Part shown: positions 46,580 to 57,484 of the stretch, in pieces
Numbering within the stretch: the first letter of the stretch is position 1
Layout of the letters: the number at the start of each line of letters is the position of its first letter
The notes under the pieces: generated by a model
The model's database searches: none
What the model saw: the letters and a program-made list of their open reading frames with translations, nothing else
Told to the model about the DNA's origin: nothing
Position numbers and translations under genes: made by a program
NCBI GenBank assembly: GCA_018806985.1
Contig: JADANN010000345.1
Coordinates: forward strand, 682,001-746,000
Direction of reading: 5' to 3'
Source of the DNA: Angiostrongylus vasorum
Lineage: Eukaryota; Nematoda; Chromadorea; Rhabditida; Metastrongylidae
DNA length: 64,000 nucleotides

Positions 46580-47090
46580 GCAGAGCTATGAAAAGGATCG
46601 TGGATTAAGGTACGCAGCTGTTGAAACTGACAATGACCATGCAGACTAATAATGCACACAAAAAATCGGGCAATACCATCTAGTATGAACATATTTGACC
46701 ATCAAACAAAAGCGGTACGAAATGATAGAAGAATTTAGGATATACCATCTCTCAAATTAGGTTTTTGTCATAAGAAAAAGTAAAACTATAGGAATAATGA
46801 TATGACCAACATCTTAACTATTTCGAAAAATAAGTATACCAAGATTGTACTGTCGTAGCATTTCGTTCCGCAATAGAAGATGCATGAAGTTTTCGTCGAA
46901 TTGCACCCCTTAAAGAGTGTAGACTGTGAATAAATAGAAGCTTTAACATCTTTAAATTTTACTAAATTCTGCTTTAGCAAAGGACTAACAACTTTCTCGT
47001 TGACCAATAAAGTCAGACATGCACTGGGTACAACGCATATCAAAAGGAAGAGGAAAGTGGTGCGTTGGTTCCAATGCATTTCTTTTTTAG
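46580..47090. other. No gene seen
   Basis: AT-rich flank upstream of the RTE RT fragment. The open frame at 46786-47079 (-) is unsupported. Confidence 0.4.
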
Positions 47091-47139
47091 TGGTTTATTT
47101 TGCCTCATAAAGCTTTTTTGGGCTCCTTTTGTATTCAGT

Positions 47140-48420
47140 CGCTTATTATTGTTAGGTGTGGGCAAGCAAGGTTTCGAAAAGGATTTAGAATGATGGACCA
47201 TATCCACACGATAATAAGGCTCACTGAAGTATCGCGAGAGTACAAACGACCGTTCTGTCTCACTTTCATCAATTCACAGAAGGGTTTTGATTCAACTGAG
47301 ATAGAAGCAGTCATGGAAGCCCTTGACAGTCAAGGAGTCCCTACTCAGTACATAGAGATTCTTCGTGAGCTGTACAAAAATTTCACAACTAAGATATCAC
47401 CATTGTACAACGATATTAACATCGACGTCAGAAGAGGGGTTAGGCAAGGCAATACCATCTCGCCAAAATCATTTACCGCCATCCTCCAGAACGTCATGCG
47501 AATACTGGAATGGGATAATATGGGAGTGAAAATCGATGGTCAGCAGTTACAAAACCTTCGCTTTGCTGATTACATCGTCCTTATAATATAACATCAAACA
47601 TTATCCAAGCGGAACTAATGCTTGCCGACTTTGATAAAGCCTGTGGAAAGATTGCTCTTCGACTAAATCTCACAAAAGCGATGTTCATGAGGAATGGATT
47701 GGTTTCGCATGCCCCATTCACGCTCAACGGAACAAACATCTCCGAATACTCCAGTTATGTCTATCTAGGTCGGGAAATCAACCTGTTGAACGACTTAGCT
47801 CCAGAGTTGAGCAGAAGGAAACGAGCGGCTTGGGGAGTTTTTTAACAGCATCGAGGATGTAGTGAAGAGGACAAAGAACACCCGACTCCGTGCCCACCTT
47901 TTCGACTCAACGGTACTTCCTGCCCTAACGTATGGGTCAGAAACCTGGTCGCTGCGTAAGCAGGATGAGCTCACTCAGCGTTATCGAACGCGCAGTCGAA
48001 AGGATGATGCTAGGAGTATCCCGTTTCACACAAGTAAGGGAAGGGATCCGAAGCTTCGACCAGCGTCAAAGATCAAGAATCAAAGACGTCGTTCTGTACG
48101 CCAAACAGTCGAAGATAAGTTGGGCCGGACACGTAATGCGTATGAATGGCAACCGATGGACAAGAGCCGTTAGTGACCGGATTCCTTGGAATGTTAAACG
48201 CACTGCAGGAAGACCACCGACTCGACGGTCAGAGTTCTTCACCAAAAGGCTAGAAAGAAAGATATGATGCTCAACGAGTCCCTAGAGCGAACAAAACCCA
48301 CTGCGCTACTCTTGCACGCGACAGGGGAAAAGTGGAAGATTTACCTGGCTCCCGCTCCAGTCACTCGACGATCAACGGGACTACTGGTGGTACAGGTGAA
48401 TGTGTTAGATGTGACCCCGT
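47140..48420 (+). pseudogene. RTE-type reverse transcriptase, 5'-truncated
   Basis: RT domain from finger to tail: QARFRKGFRMMDHIHTI (47160-47210), FINSQKGFDSTE (the FxDxxKAFD-type palm motif with Asp lost), GVPTQYIEILRELYKN, VRRGVRQGNTISPK (47430-47465), and LRFADYIVLI (47560-47590), where the catalytic FADD has become FADY. A stop then follows. The thumb/tail continues at 47618-48267 in shifted frames (ALTYGSETWSLRKQDE, HVMRMNGNRWTRAV) to the RTE 3' region (48270-48400). Dead copy, but the best-preserved RT in the window. Confidence 0.88.
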
Positions 48421-48429
48421 GAAAAGCTG

Positions 48430-48990
48430 TTATCGAAGAATAACGACTTCCAAAAAAAAGCTATTGCGGATAAGTTCATTTCGTCGGCAAGAGCTCATTT
48501 CTTTCGAATTTACAGAGACCTTTTCGCTCTAATAAGACGACAAACCATATAGCAGACTTCTTCGAATTGTTCGGTTTTCATAGTTTATGGGTTTATCAGC
48601 GTACTTCGTCACAGTTCCACGACGATGATTAGATCAAGACCATCAAGGAATGATGTGTTCTGGTTAGTTTATATAAACAATCTAGCATCAACACACCGAA
48701 AACACAGTAACTGATTAACGATTTATAGTGAATTTAGTAGAAAGTCGACCTTAGGAACAACGTGGATATACTCGAGACACTTATATAATCCAAGGTTAGA
48801 TAATCCAAAGGCAAAATAGCGTATTGAGATCACGTCAATATGTTAATTCACTGAAAATCTATGACTGAATCTGGAATCACTTTAGTTAAACGATTTCACA
48901 CGACGCCACCTTAGTTTTCTACCACTTGAGAGATCACCTACGTGAAAATAAAATTATGTATGGACGAAGTAGAGAAAATGATTGCTGTGA
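48430..48990. other. No gene seen
   Basis: AT-rich 3' flank of the acidic-protein gene ending at 48999 (-), probably including its polyadenylation region. No recognised motif. Confidence 0.4.
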
Positions 48991-48998
48991 TGCACGAA

Positions 48999-51900
48999 CT
49001 AAATAGAAATAGCTTGCGGTTGACTTCGCCCAATATCTACAAATAAAATGCTAAATGAACTGAAAGTCTCACTGCGTGAAATCGAAGCCGACTCCAAAGA
49101 TTCACCGTCTTCACTTTCTGAATCAGGCGATGGCACTGTCTCCATTTCGCTACGAGGACGAAATGAGATAACATCCTTAAACATGGTAATGGAATTCTGA
49201 AAGCAATGCTTGAAAAGTTATGTTTAGTGAAAAATGAATGTTATCTAACGTTTTCCACATCGTGCTCCCTATCAAATTGTTCTTCATCGCTATTTTCTTC
49301 ATCTCCGGCAAACTGCACCTCATTTTCGTCAGACATTTCAGTTCCACTTTCAGTATGCTCTGCGGCCAAGCTTCCTTCTAACATTTCACTCCCAGTGTAA
49401 TCATCACTATCAACAGTGTCACTTTCTTCGCAATACAGCGATGTAGGGGAAAATTCATCACTATACATTTCCTAAACAATCAAATATTTCATGAACAAAA
49501 GTAAACAGATACATACAGTCAGATATAATAAAAAACAACAGCAGCTAACAAGAGGCAATTAGCAAAAAGAAAAAAAAATTCTGAGACTCCGTTGTTAATG
49601 CTAAAAAAGCACTTTGTACTCAATCCAGGTTTGCTAATCTGACAATCATAAAGAAAGACATTAGAACAGCTAATCGTAAAAATAAAAGTACCAAGCTCTC
49701 GGCGTTGACCAATCCTGAGAAATGCGCTATGTATTCGACTTAAGTATCGTTGGAGGTGACTGAGTGCATATCTGGCCTTTGCAGTGACTTGCGGTGGCCA
49801 ACCAATGTATCCAGCGAGCGCTGCTATCCTCCCAAACAAGTCTGGTACGAATTCGCCGACACCAGAGGGATAGAAGGATTGGTGAGCCTCGTGCGCGGGG
49901 ATCGATCCCTTCTGTATTGCAGGGCGACTCCGGCCACTGCGCTACACGCGCCCAGGACTATTAGTCGTAGAACATCAGATACAACAAACGAATGGTTGAC
50001 AACGGAGAGGATATTGGGTGCTTACCTGATCACTATTCGTTAACGGCAGTTGCTGCGGAGTAAACAGACAGTGGGACCTGCGCCCAGATCGGGTGTTTCC
50101 ACCGTTTTCTGGAAAAGAGATAGGTGGTTTTTTATCAAATAAACATGAAAACTGAAGGAGCCTTTGGCGTGTTATACAACATGTCACATTAGAAAAACCG
50201 GTAGAAAAGTCTAGGGCAGAGACAGTACTCGAGATTTAAAAATGAAGTAAAGAGAAACGTATATATTTTCTACAGAACTCGTCAAATATGGCTAATTAAA
50301 TTAAAGAATTTTATATATAAAACGAAAAAGTTTTCATACTACACAACTATTATGAAACCACTTACTAAGGCCAAACCATAAACCATAGTATGAAAATACA
50401 ACGTATTTAAAAGTAAGAAACACCAATACGGAGAAAAATCTTACCACATGTAGACGAACTAACTGTAATGGGTCTCTAATATGCTGCGATCACACTTGAG
50501 GTATAACTCAAGCAGGCCAGCAATAGACTTGTTCTTTCACTGTCCGGTAATTTTCTTCATAAATGCGATGTGATCTGACTGGAAGAGACTCAGGTGCTTT
50601 CGTAATTCTCGCCTATCCCTCTAGTTGGATTTCGGGAAGGATGAGTGGATCGAATTGATGCAAAGAGTTATACAGTCCTGCCGTAATAACACCTATTTCT
50701 CGTCTAAACTTTACTACCTTGATGAATAAAGCGGAAAAAAAGATGGTATTTAAGAAAACAGCGTCCTGTATGGTTTAGTTAACAAAGGTACAGCAACGTT
50801 ATTCACCACCGCGCACTATAGTCCTGCACGTAGTCCCTCGATTAGGATGAAAAAAAGGAGACATGCTTAAGAAATGACGGAAAATGACAACAGATTAACC
50901 TAAATGGATTGCCAACTTATGAGACTGCATCCTAGGCATGACCATGACGTCGAAAGAATATGGATAAGAACTTGACGAAAGAGCACAGCAGGAGACGATA
51001 AGCATCACGGACCAGTCCAGCGCCTCTAACACAGACCACAGGCCAAGTTGACAATACGTATTTGTGTGTTTCGCTAACGCAACAGTTCTTCCAGCTTTAT
51101 GCTCTGCAGCAAAAATATAGACTTCACTTCGACTAGAAGAAAAAAAAATACATACAATATGCAGAGCACCTATACATCTATGCATGTTTTCTGACTGAAG
51201 ATAGATCGGCGCACTCAACAAACATAAAGCTGTCTTCCACAGCACAGATTTTCGAAGAATACGCCATCTTCGAGATTAAGCGGAGTCCAACGAAATGAAT
51301 GGAAATGCTGAGACCCTTTCCACATGCGAAGATTTAAGTATTAGGCAACTTAGTGTTACAGACAAGCCTTTCACATCAAGTGAATGAACTACTAGAAATA
51401 TGGCATAACCACAGCAACTATTAACCACATTGAAAACCGACGTCAAAACAACTGTAAGCTCCAATTGGTGAAAATGCAACGTATAAATGCATTTACGCAC
51501 AAGAAAATTAGCCTCAATGTACTTACAGACGGAAGAACACTCTCACTTATACTGATCCGTCTGAAAATCATTTGAATATGATGCAGAAACCCAACAAATC
51601 ATAACCTTAGCTACACCGTTTATGGAAAAAAGTGGGACTGTCATTTATAACCTCGTCTTCATTGATAACCTATTTTCTATTACCGCTTTTTAAAAACAGC
51701 TACAAATGCATAATGAAGCTGGAAACAGTTAAAGAGAGACAAATGAAATGCTCACCACCGTTTTCTGCAGTATCCTCGGTTCCTTCCTGCTCATATTGCA
51801 TACGATTTTCCTCTTCTTGAAGCTTTTTGGCAAGTTCGTAATCACGCTGCTCAATCTCTGCTCTCGACAAAGACCTGTATGAAAAAAAAATAAGGACGAA

Positions 51901-52133
51901 AGATAATATGTAAGATAGGTCACTCTCTAAAGTCGGTCATAGCAATAACAGTTAAACCTATTACGTTAGCAATTAAAACAAACCCATCATACGACAAGGA
52001 TGATCCACATAGGCTTTGCAGACCGTGGCCGTGTGAATCGTCCTCACCTAAACGCGTAAGGAATGAGGTGGTAAGTCATAACTACATATACAATAATAAA
52101 CATAATTAGAGAAGATAACGAACCTATCGTCAT
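48999..52133 (-). CDS. Acidic protein with CCDC50-like ubiquitin-interacting helix, 231 aa
   Basis: Six minus-strand exons in phase: 52133-52124, 52047-51984, 51874-51756, 50108-50026, 49471-49250, 49196-48999 (stop TAG). Total 696 nt. Splice sites include TTTTTCATACAG, CTCTTTTCCAG and ATTGCTTTCAG acceptors and GTGAGC and GTAAGC donors. Exon 3 encodes EIEQRDYELAKKLQEEENRM, a helix like the D-x-E-(L/I)-A-x-x-LQEEE segments of CCDC50/Ymer and other MIU-type ubiquitin-binding helices, suggesting but not proving a ubiquitin-signalling role. Exons 5-6 are strongly acidic and Ser-rich (SDEFSPTSLYCEESDTVDSD, PSPDSESEDGESLES), with many CK2-type sites. The first exon has only 10 coding nt and the exon 5 donor is GTTAGA, so these junctions are less certain. 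A SINE1 copy lies in the 50026-49471 intron. It follows the coiled-coil gene by 377 bp. Confidence 0.68.
49690..49953 (-). repeat. SINE1 copy in an intron
   Basis: Tail AAGCTCTCGGCGTTGACCAA, body, head end CCACTGCGCTACACGCGCCC at 49934-49953. Confidence 0.92.
50120..51750 (-). other. Large intron of the acidic-protein gene with possible alternative exons
   Basis: Inside this interval are two sites resembling exons: 51571-51522 (acceptor GATTTTCAG, donor GTAAGT, about 17 codons) and a frame after TTTTTTTTTCTTCTAG at 51136. Neither fits the phases of exons 3 and 4 as a constitutive exon. They may be alternative or chance. Confidence 0.3.
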
Positions 52134-52509
52134 CCTTGTGTCTTTACAATGGCAGCAGCACCTCTGCATTGTTTAGCCTACAGAGCACAGTGAGCAACGT
52201 GCTGAACAGATTTTGCAATATGGACGTAAATCTACCGTCTTTATTGAAACAACTGTTGTGGCTGAATCGTTAAAAAAATTGCTTCAGCACAGAAGGTATG
52301 CAAAGTATTTCGACATGCTTCTCAAATCTTCACAAATCCACTGTTTAACAAAGTGTAAGACAACTTGACGACTATCGCCATCGATATCAACACATACTAT
52401 AGAATAAGCTGAGAATTCAGCGAAGAAATTTATACACCACAACATTCCATCGCCAAACAACGAAGGGCAGATCCAAAACTACTGTGAGGAATACGTGATC
52501 AGTTGCAAA

Positions 52510-53719
52510 TCACAAGACGAAGTTGTCGGGAAGTATGTGGATTGGAGCGCTGTTGATAATTTCGTGTAACCGCTCGCACTGCTGTTCCAACATTTGATGT
52601 TCGCTTCGCAGCTAAAAAACTGGACTGATGTATAAAAACTAGGAAAATAATACCACTCAATCATAATGGTGTTTAGATATTTACAAAACTGCGTGCCGCA
52701 GGTGTTTGTGATGGGGATCGAACACGCTAATACTGTTTTCGGGTGCTAACGCGTTCACCACCACACCATGCGGGTCCTTCGTTTCGCTTTTCTCTCCGCT
52801 AGTTCAGGTAAACAGAAAACTAGCTGAGAGAAAGGCGACACGAAGGACCCGCATGGTGTGGTGATGAACGCGTTAGCATTCGGAAAGAGTAATAGCGTGC
52901 TCGTTCCTCACCGCACACACCTGTGGTGCGTGGTTTTGCAAGTAGCTCAGCATCATTGCGGTTGTATCACACATAATATCCTGACGTGAAAAATTGTACT
53001 AGGTATTAAGTAAAAAGCCAGTAATATCAATGTTACAAGATATTTTCGTAGTAAACCGAAGCACAACAAATTTTTAAATTACCCTCAGAGACGAATTAAC
53101 AAGCATTGCCGAACATTCTAGAAACGAATTTCTCAAACATGTTGCTGAGACCACCTGCTGAAGTTCGATTTCAAGAGTCTTCTTGTTCTTCGACATGTCT
53201 TTGTTTTTGTCAACGGCTTTGGTGATATCTTTCCGCAGTTGTTCTACATCAATGGTCGCCTTTTGGAAGTGACTTGACTTCAATGGTGCCTCGACCAAAC
53301 GAGCAAACTTCTCTCGATTCTCTGACATCTTCATTTTAGCCATCGTTCCGGGATAAATTTTGCGACAATAGATGACCTGTAAACAATAATATCGCTATTT
53401 CTGATATTCGTAATAAGGATACGCACCCTGATTGACCCTATTTGTACCAACAATCTCAAATTGTAAGCTTAGGCTTAGACTAAAAATACTTGGAAAACAA
53501 GCAAAAGGCTTGCTTTAAAGAGCAGGAACAGAAACTGCAACTGTCAGACCTCAGCAAGAATCTCTTCCGAATCACGTTTGAGACATTCGATTTCCTCACA
53601 TAAACGAGCTATCTTCTCTGTAAAAAGCAAAACTATTTTAATGACACGTGAGCAAAACGGATGACCGTGTCAATGAACTCACCGTTTTCACTCTTTTTAA
53701 CAGTTTGGACTTTCGACAT
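52510..53719 (-). CDS. Small coiled-coil protein, 142 aa, complete, family not recognised
   Basis: Four exons in phase: 53719-53683 (ATG, donor GTGAGT), 53617-53550 (acceptor TTTTTACAG, donor GTCTGA), 53376-53155 (acceptor TTGTTTACAG, donor GTGGTC), 52611-52510 (acceptor GTTTTTTAG, stop TGA). Total 429 nt. Starts MSKVQTVKKSEN. Helical, charged segments KIARLCEEIECLKRD, IDVEQLRKDITKAVDKNKD and LEIELQQLRSEHQMLEQQ have heptad-like hydrophobic spacing, so an extended coiled coil is likely. The end (APIHILPDNFVL) is not coiled coil. It resembles small cytoskeletal or kinetochore subunits only in general character. Donors 2 and 3 are non-consensus. An inverted-repeat element lies in the last intron. 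The next gene on the strand starts 377 bp downstream, a spacing compatible with a worm operon. Confidence 0.72.
52660..53020. repeat. Long inverted-repeat element with tRNA-like arms, in an intron
   Basis: Arms 52690-52808 (-) and 52812-52975 (+): CACCACACCATGCGGGTCC against GACCCGCATGGTGTGGTG, and ACTAGCTGAGAG at the turn. The spacer is only a few bases, so it can form an almost perfect hairpin. Outer module GAAAAATTGTACTAGG / AAGTAAAAAG at 52985-53015. Confidence 0.82.
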
Positions 53720-53724
53720 AGGAA

Positions 53725-54050
53725 AACTCAATACGAAGACGTTATCCCGACCTATAGAATTAAAGATTTATTTAGTTGGAATAAGGAACGAAAAGAGTTC
53801 AATAGGATTCATTGCAATTATGACTGAAAAAGAATATAACTCAAAGATTGAAATAAGCCACATAAGAAACTGGGATGAGAATGGGGTCAAATGATGACCA
53901 GGCACAGGTACCGAAAAAAAAATGCGCGAATTTTAAAAATGCGAACTTTCGCGCTTTGTGAACAGTTTCATCTGAGCGCGATTTTGACATTGTTATTGTG
54001 ATATCATTTTTTCACTCACATAATAAATACAGTGACAGTGTCTGTGACTC
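53725..54050. other. Upstream region of the coiled-coil gene
   Basis: Would contain the promoter of the minus-strand gene starting at 53719. The open frame 53661-53894 (+) is the antisense shadow of that exon and its flank. No core promoter motif is evident. Confidence 0.35.
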
Positions 54051-54054
54051 TTTT

Positions 54055-54250
54055 GTATACTTACTTACTTACTTACTTACCTGGACACTTAAATGGCCCA
54101 TCTTCACTGATTGTGCAGCCCTAGAAAAAATTTTCATTTTTTTCGGAATTTTGCTGGTTTAGCCACAGTGTTTCATTGGAGTCCCTGAGGTCAACCTGGC
54201 AAAACTCTGCCCCAGGTCGCCACCACCACAAGCAGTCGCCGCCCTTGTGG
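54055..54250 (-). repeat. RTE-derived element, 3' part
   Basis: Begins with (ACTT)n: TATACTTACTTACTTACTTAC then CTGGACACTTAAATGGCCCAT, and continues through GTTTAGCCACAGTG and GCCCCAGGTCG. The tetranucleotide tail is the longest of the family here. Confidence 0.78.
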
Positions 54251-54575
54251 ACCACGGGGAGCCAAGAAATCAAGTGTAGTCCACCACATAATTGTTTACT
54301 GCTTCATCATGGTTCTGCAACACGGAGGCGCCCTGCAGCACACGTCGAATCAATCCCCGCGCCCAGGACCCACCAAACCTTCCATCCGTCCAGGGTCGGC
54401 AAATTGGTGACAGACTTGTCTGGGAGGATGGTAGCACTGGCTCGATATGTCGGTAGGCCACCACGAGTTATTGTAAAGGCCAGATATGCATTCATTCACC
54501 TCCAAACGATGGTTAATGAAGTCGAATGCATGGCGCATCTCTCAGGGATTGATCAACGCTGAGAGCTTCATTTTC
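54250..54575 (+). repeat. SINE1 copy with the alternative 5' module
   Basis: Starts with the module GTAGTCCACCACATAATTG and GCTTCATCATGGTTCTGCAACA (54255-54325), then SINE1 from CGGAGGCGCCCTGCAGC through the tail GATTGATCAACGCTGAGAGC. Shares this unusual head with 45953-46170. Confidence 0.8.
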
Positions 54576-54779
54576 TATATTTTTATCATCATGGCTGGAT
54601 ATATGCGCTTGGTTGGGGGGGGATGCGGTAAACAGCAAGGGGTTCCAGCAAGGTTTCCAATGCTGGTAAGAAATTCTACTCTTCCATCATTAATGCCAGT
54701 TACGAGTGCACCATTACCGAAAATCATTACTATCCTGGTAGAAAATTAGTCACGAGGTGTAACAGAAAGACTAAAATAC

Positions 54780-55345
54780 TTCAATGTTTACCGTTTTATT
54801 TACTGCCTACTATTTTTAATGGCAGGGTACAATGAGAAATATAACTACAACTTCAACGTAGCTGAGATATTTGCAACTCTGGACCGCAGGTGTCTATGGT
54901 GGGGAACGAATGCGCTATTGTCCTTTCCGGGGAGTAGCGCGTTCACCACCACACCATGCGGGTGCTTCGTTTCGCCTGTCTCTCAGCTAGTTCTTATCGA
55001 TCTGTGCCGTCAGCAATCACCCGTGACCGGGACTGATCTGGGGAGCCCACATCGGCATTAAACCCAGTTAAGCTGAGGCTTTTAGTTATAATCACAATGT
55101 TTACCGTTTTATTTACTGCCTACTATTTTTTCATGGCAGGGTACAGTGAGAAATATAACTACAACTTCAACGTAGCTGAAGTTAACTAGCTGAGAGACAG
55201 GCGAAACGAAGGACCCGCATGGTGTGGTGGTGAACGCGCTACTCCCTGGAAAGGACAATAGCGCGTTCGTTCCCCACCATAGGCACCTGCGGTCCAGAGT
55301 TTTGCAAATATCTCAGCTACGTTGAAGTTGTAGTTATAAAATACT
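54780..55345. repeat. Inverted-repeat element with tRNA-like arms and internal direct repeat
   Basis: Arm 1 54831-54989 (-) and arm 2 55184-55339 (+) are near-identical reverse complements over about 155 bp. A direct duplication of the outer module (ACCGTTTTATTTACTGCC ... AACGTAGCTGA) is at 54788-54862 and 55099-55180. Centre: CAGCAATCACCCGTGACC. Confidence 0.85.
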
Positions 55346-55379
55346 TCAGCTGAATGACGGGAATTTTGTTATTCGTACA

Positions 55380-56200
55380 AGAAAAAATCTCCTCTAAAAA
55401 GTGTGGGGCTTCGTCATACACTCATTTGTTTCCCATCATGTCGCCTCTTCTTGGATCGGATCAACTCAACGACTATTCTCCATCTTTATTCTTCACATCA
55501 AAGGCAGAACGGTACCAGCAACCGGTACTCACCAACTTGTGCAACAGAGCAAATTCGAGGCATTCTATGATCAGTCGGATAAAGTGACCCGTAGAAAGGA
55601 ATCCACCCATAGATCTGTTGCAGAAAATTTCAGTGCCCAGGTTCCAAAGAACCAGTAAAATTGACTCATGATCGGAAGATTTGGAATAGTTGACTGAAAT
55701 CAGATTAGAAACCGTTTATGCCGGTGTTCTGCTTAAAATAAGCCTCTTCCATCGCTTGTTGACGAGAAACTTGTCACTGCTGAAGAAGAAATGGCTCTAC
55801 TCATTGAAAAACCATCCAATTTCTTGCAGATGTTGGAGGAGATGGGTCTGTTTTACACCTCTTAAGTGTTACTATTCAGTATTGGATTCAAGGACTTTTG
55901 TCATCGAGCGAGGAAAAAAGACAAGTCATGAATGACGAGAACATTCTCGATGAAATCCTATGCTCATATGAGCGGAAGATCAAGTAAGACTCTTCCGAAA
56001 ACTGCAAACTACTTGTCATAGGGCTTAAATCTTGTGCCAAACACCAAACAGACCTTAGTTCCTCAAACGAGGATTTCCAACTGTTACACCTCTGTCACCA
56101 GTAAGGAGTTGTTCGAGAAGAGAGGAATACTAAGCTTGATCGTACTGCAACACACCAAGAACTACCGATAATCAATGGTATCTGTTGAATATCACTGCAG
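55380..56200 (+). pseudogene. RTE endonuclease-region fragment
   Basis: 55500-55570 parallels the endonuclease start of the copy at 1880-1960 (CTCACCAACTTGTGCAACAGAGCAAATTCGA, read in shifted frames). 56020-56160 parallels 2440-2560 (TCTTGTGCCAAACACCA, CCTCAAACGAGGA, AGTAAGGAGTTGTTCGAGAAGAG). Dead. Confidence 0.6.
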
Positions 56201-56754
56201 AAGTACTTCCTTCGGCACAGTGAGAAAAAACTGCTTTAAGCAGCTTAAGAAAAAAACAATCTAAAGTGCCATCGATACCTGTGGGAATTCAGTGTTCCAC
56301 TATCACTCACTCATGATGAGCAGAGATGGGAGTATTACCATCATAAGGAGTGAATAAAACAAGAGTTCTGCATCAATTTTTTCTGGCGTCACAGTTACCT
56401 TAAGAAGGCCTAAAGTCCTTACCAGTAAAGTCCACCTCTAATTTCCTTTTTTGAAGTCAGAGTTACGGTAATGAGTACCAAGAGTAGCACAGCTCTATAA
56501 CCTGAAAACATGAAAGCAGTACTCTTTCTAGTAACCATGAACAATGGACTTCTAGCAAACATGTAACAACTTTGCAAGAAAACTTTCTCATACTAACGGA
56601 AAAACTCGTCCAGTGCCATCCTGCTTGATATGGACAATCGCATGGGCATTCGTGGCTATCGTCCTGCGTACTCACTGAGACGATCTGCAACCTTTTCACC
56701 AACAATTCGCCGTTTTCTTGATAAGCACCTACGAGGTCGTCACTATGTCCTCTA

Positions 56755-57480
56755 TTCACTAAAGCCGACTTTTCGGTGGACTTCGCCTTCTTCAGAGCCT
56801 GGTAAGGTCAAACTGACTGTGATTTAGTTAGCCAAGTGCCTCCAGCCAACAGAACTACAGCGAAACAAACATTTTTTTCGCATGCTCACCGCTTTCTATT
56901 TCTTCCAATAAGTATTCTTCTTGCAGACCAAGCGCACAGAGCTTACATGGAAGGGTAAAGTTCTACTCTCAGATCAACATATCAGTCTGAAATATTGTAT
57001 GGGATAATACGTAATAACAGGGCATTCCTCTCTGCATTTGATTTTCGGATTCTTGGAATGTATCCGGAATGCTTCAAGAGTTTTACGCGCTGGTGTTTTC
57101 GAATCCCTGTTCGTGGATTCTACTTTAAAATCTTACCTTTTACGCTTCTGTATCATATGCCTGTCTAGCGCAGTATTTGGTTCAACTTAAAGTTCATCGA
57201 CTAGATGTTCTCTTATACGAACGCAGAGTTGTCTACCCGTTCCGCCAATGTATTCGTCCCCGCACGTTTTACAAAAGATCAGGTAAATCATACCCGAACT
57301 CATGCAATCACTGTCTCTACCGTTACGACATATTATGCAATTCTGCGTCATAGATAGCCGGTCATACAGGCGGTTACAGACTAACTGCCGTCTGGAGTGG
57401 TCGGTCACATTTCAATCACTGTTGTCAAATTCTTTCCACCGGCCCTTCCTAAACAACGTTTTATAGCCGCACTTATTCTA
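56755..57480 (-). pseudogene. Penelope-like element 3' part with GIY-YIG nuclease
   Basis: Minus strand: AAIKRCLGRAGGKNL (57465-57430), then the frame at 57408-57187 with RRQLVCNRLYDRL, a Cys pair (QNCIICRNGRDSDCM) and the GIY-YIG block MIYLIFCKTCGDEYIGGTGR, RIREHL. This zinc-knuckle-plus-GIY-YIG order is that of the endonuclease of Penelope-like elements. A stop separates the two frames. Further down (about 56815-56760) LTLPGSEEGEV is the acidic terminal peptide typical of its 3' end. Non-functional. Confidence 0.8.
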
Positions 57481-57484
57481 TTTC

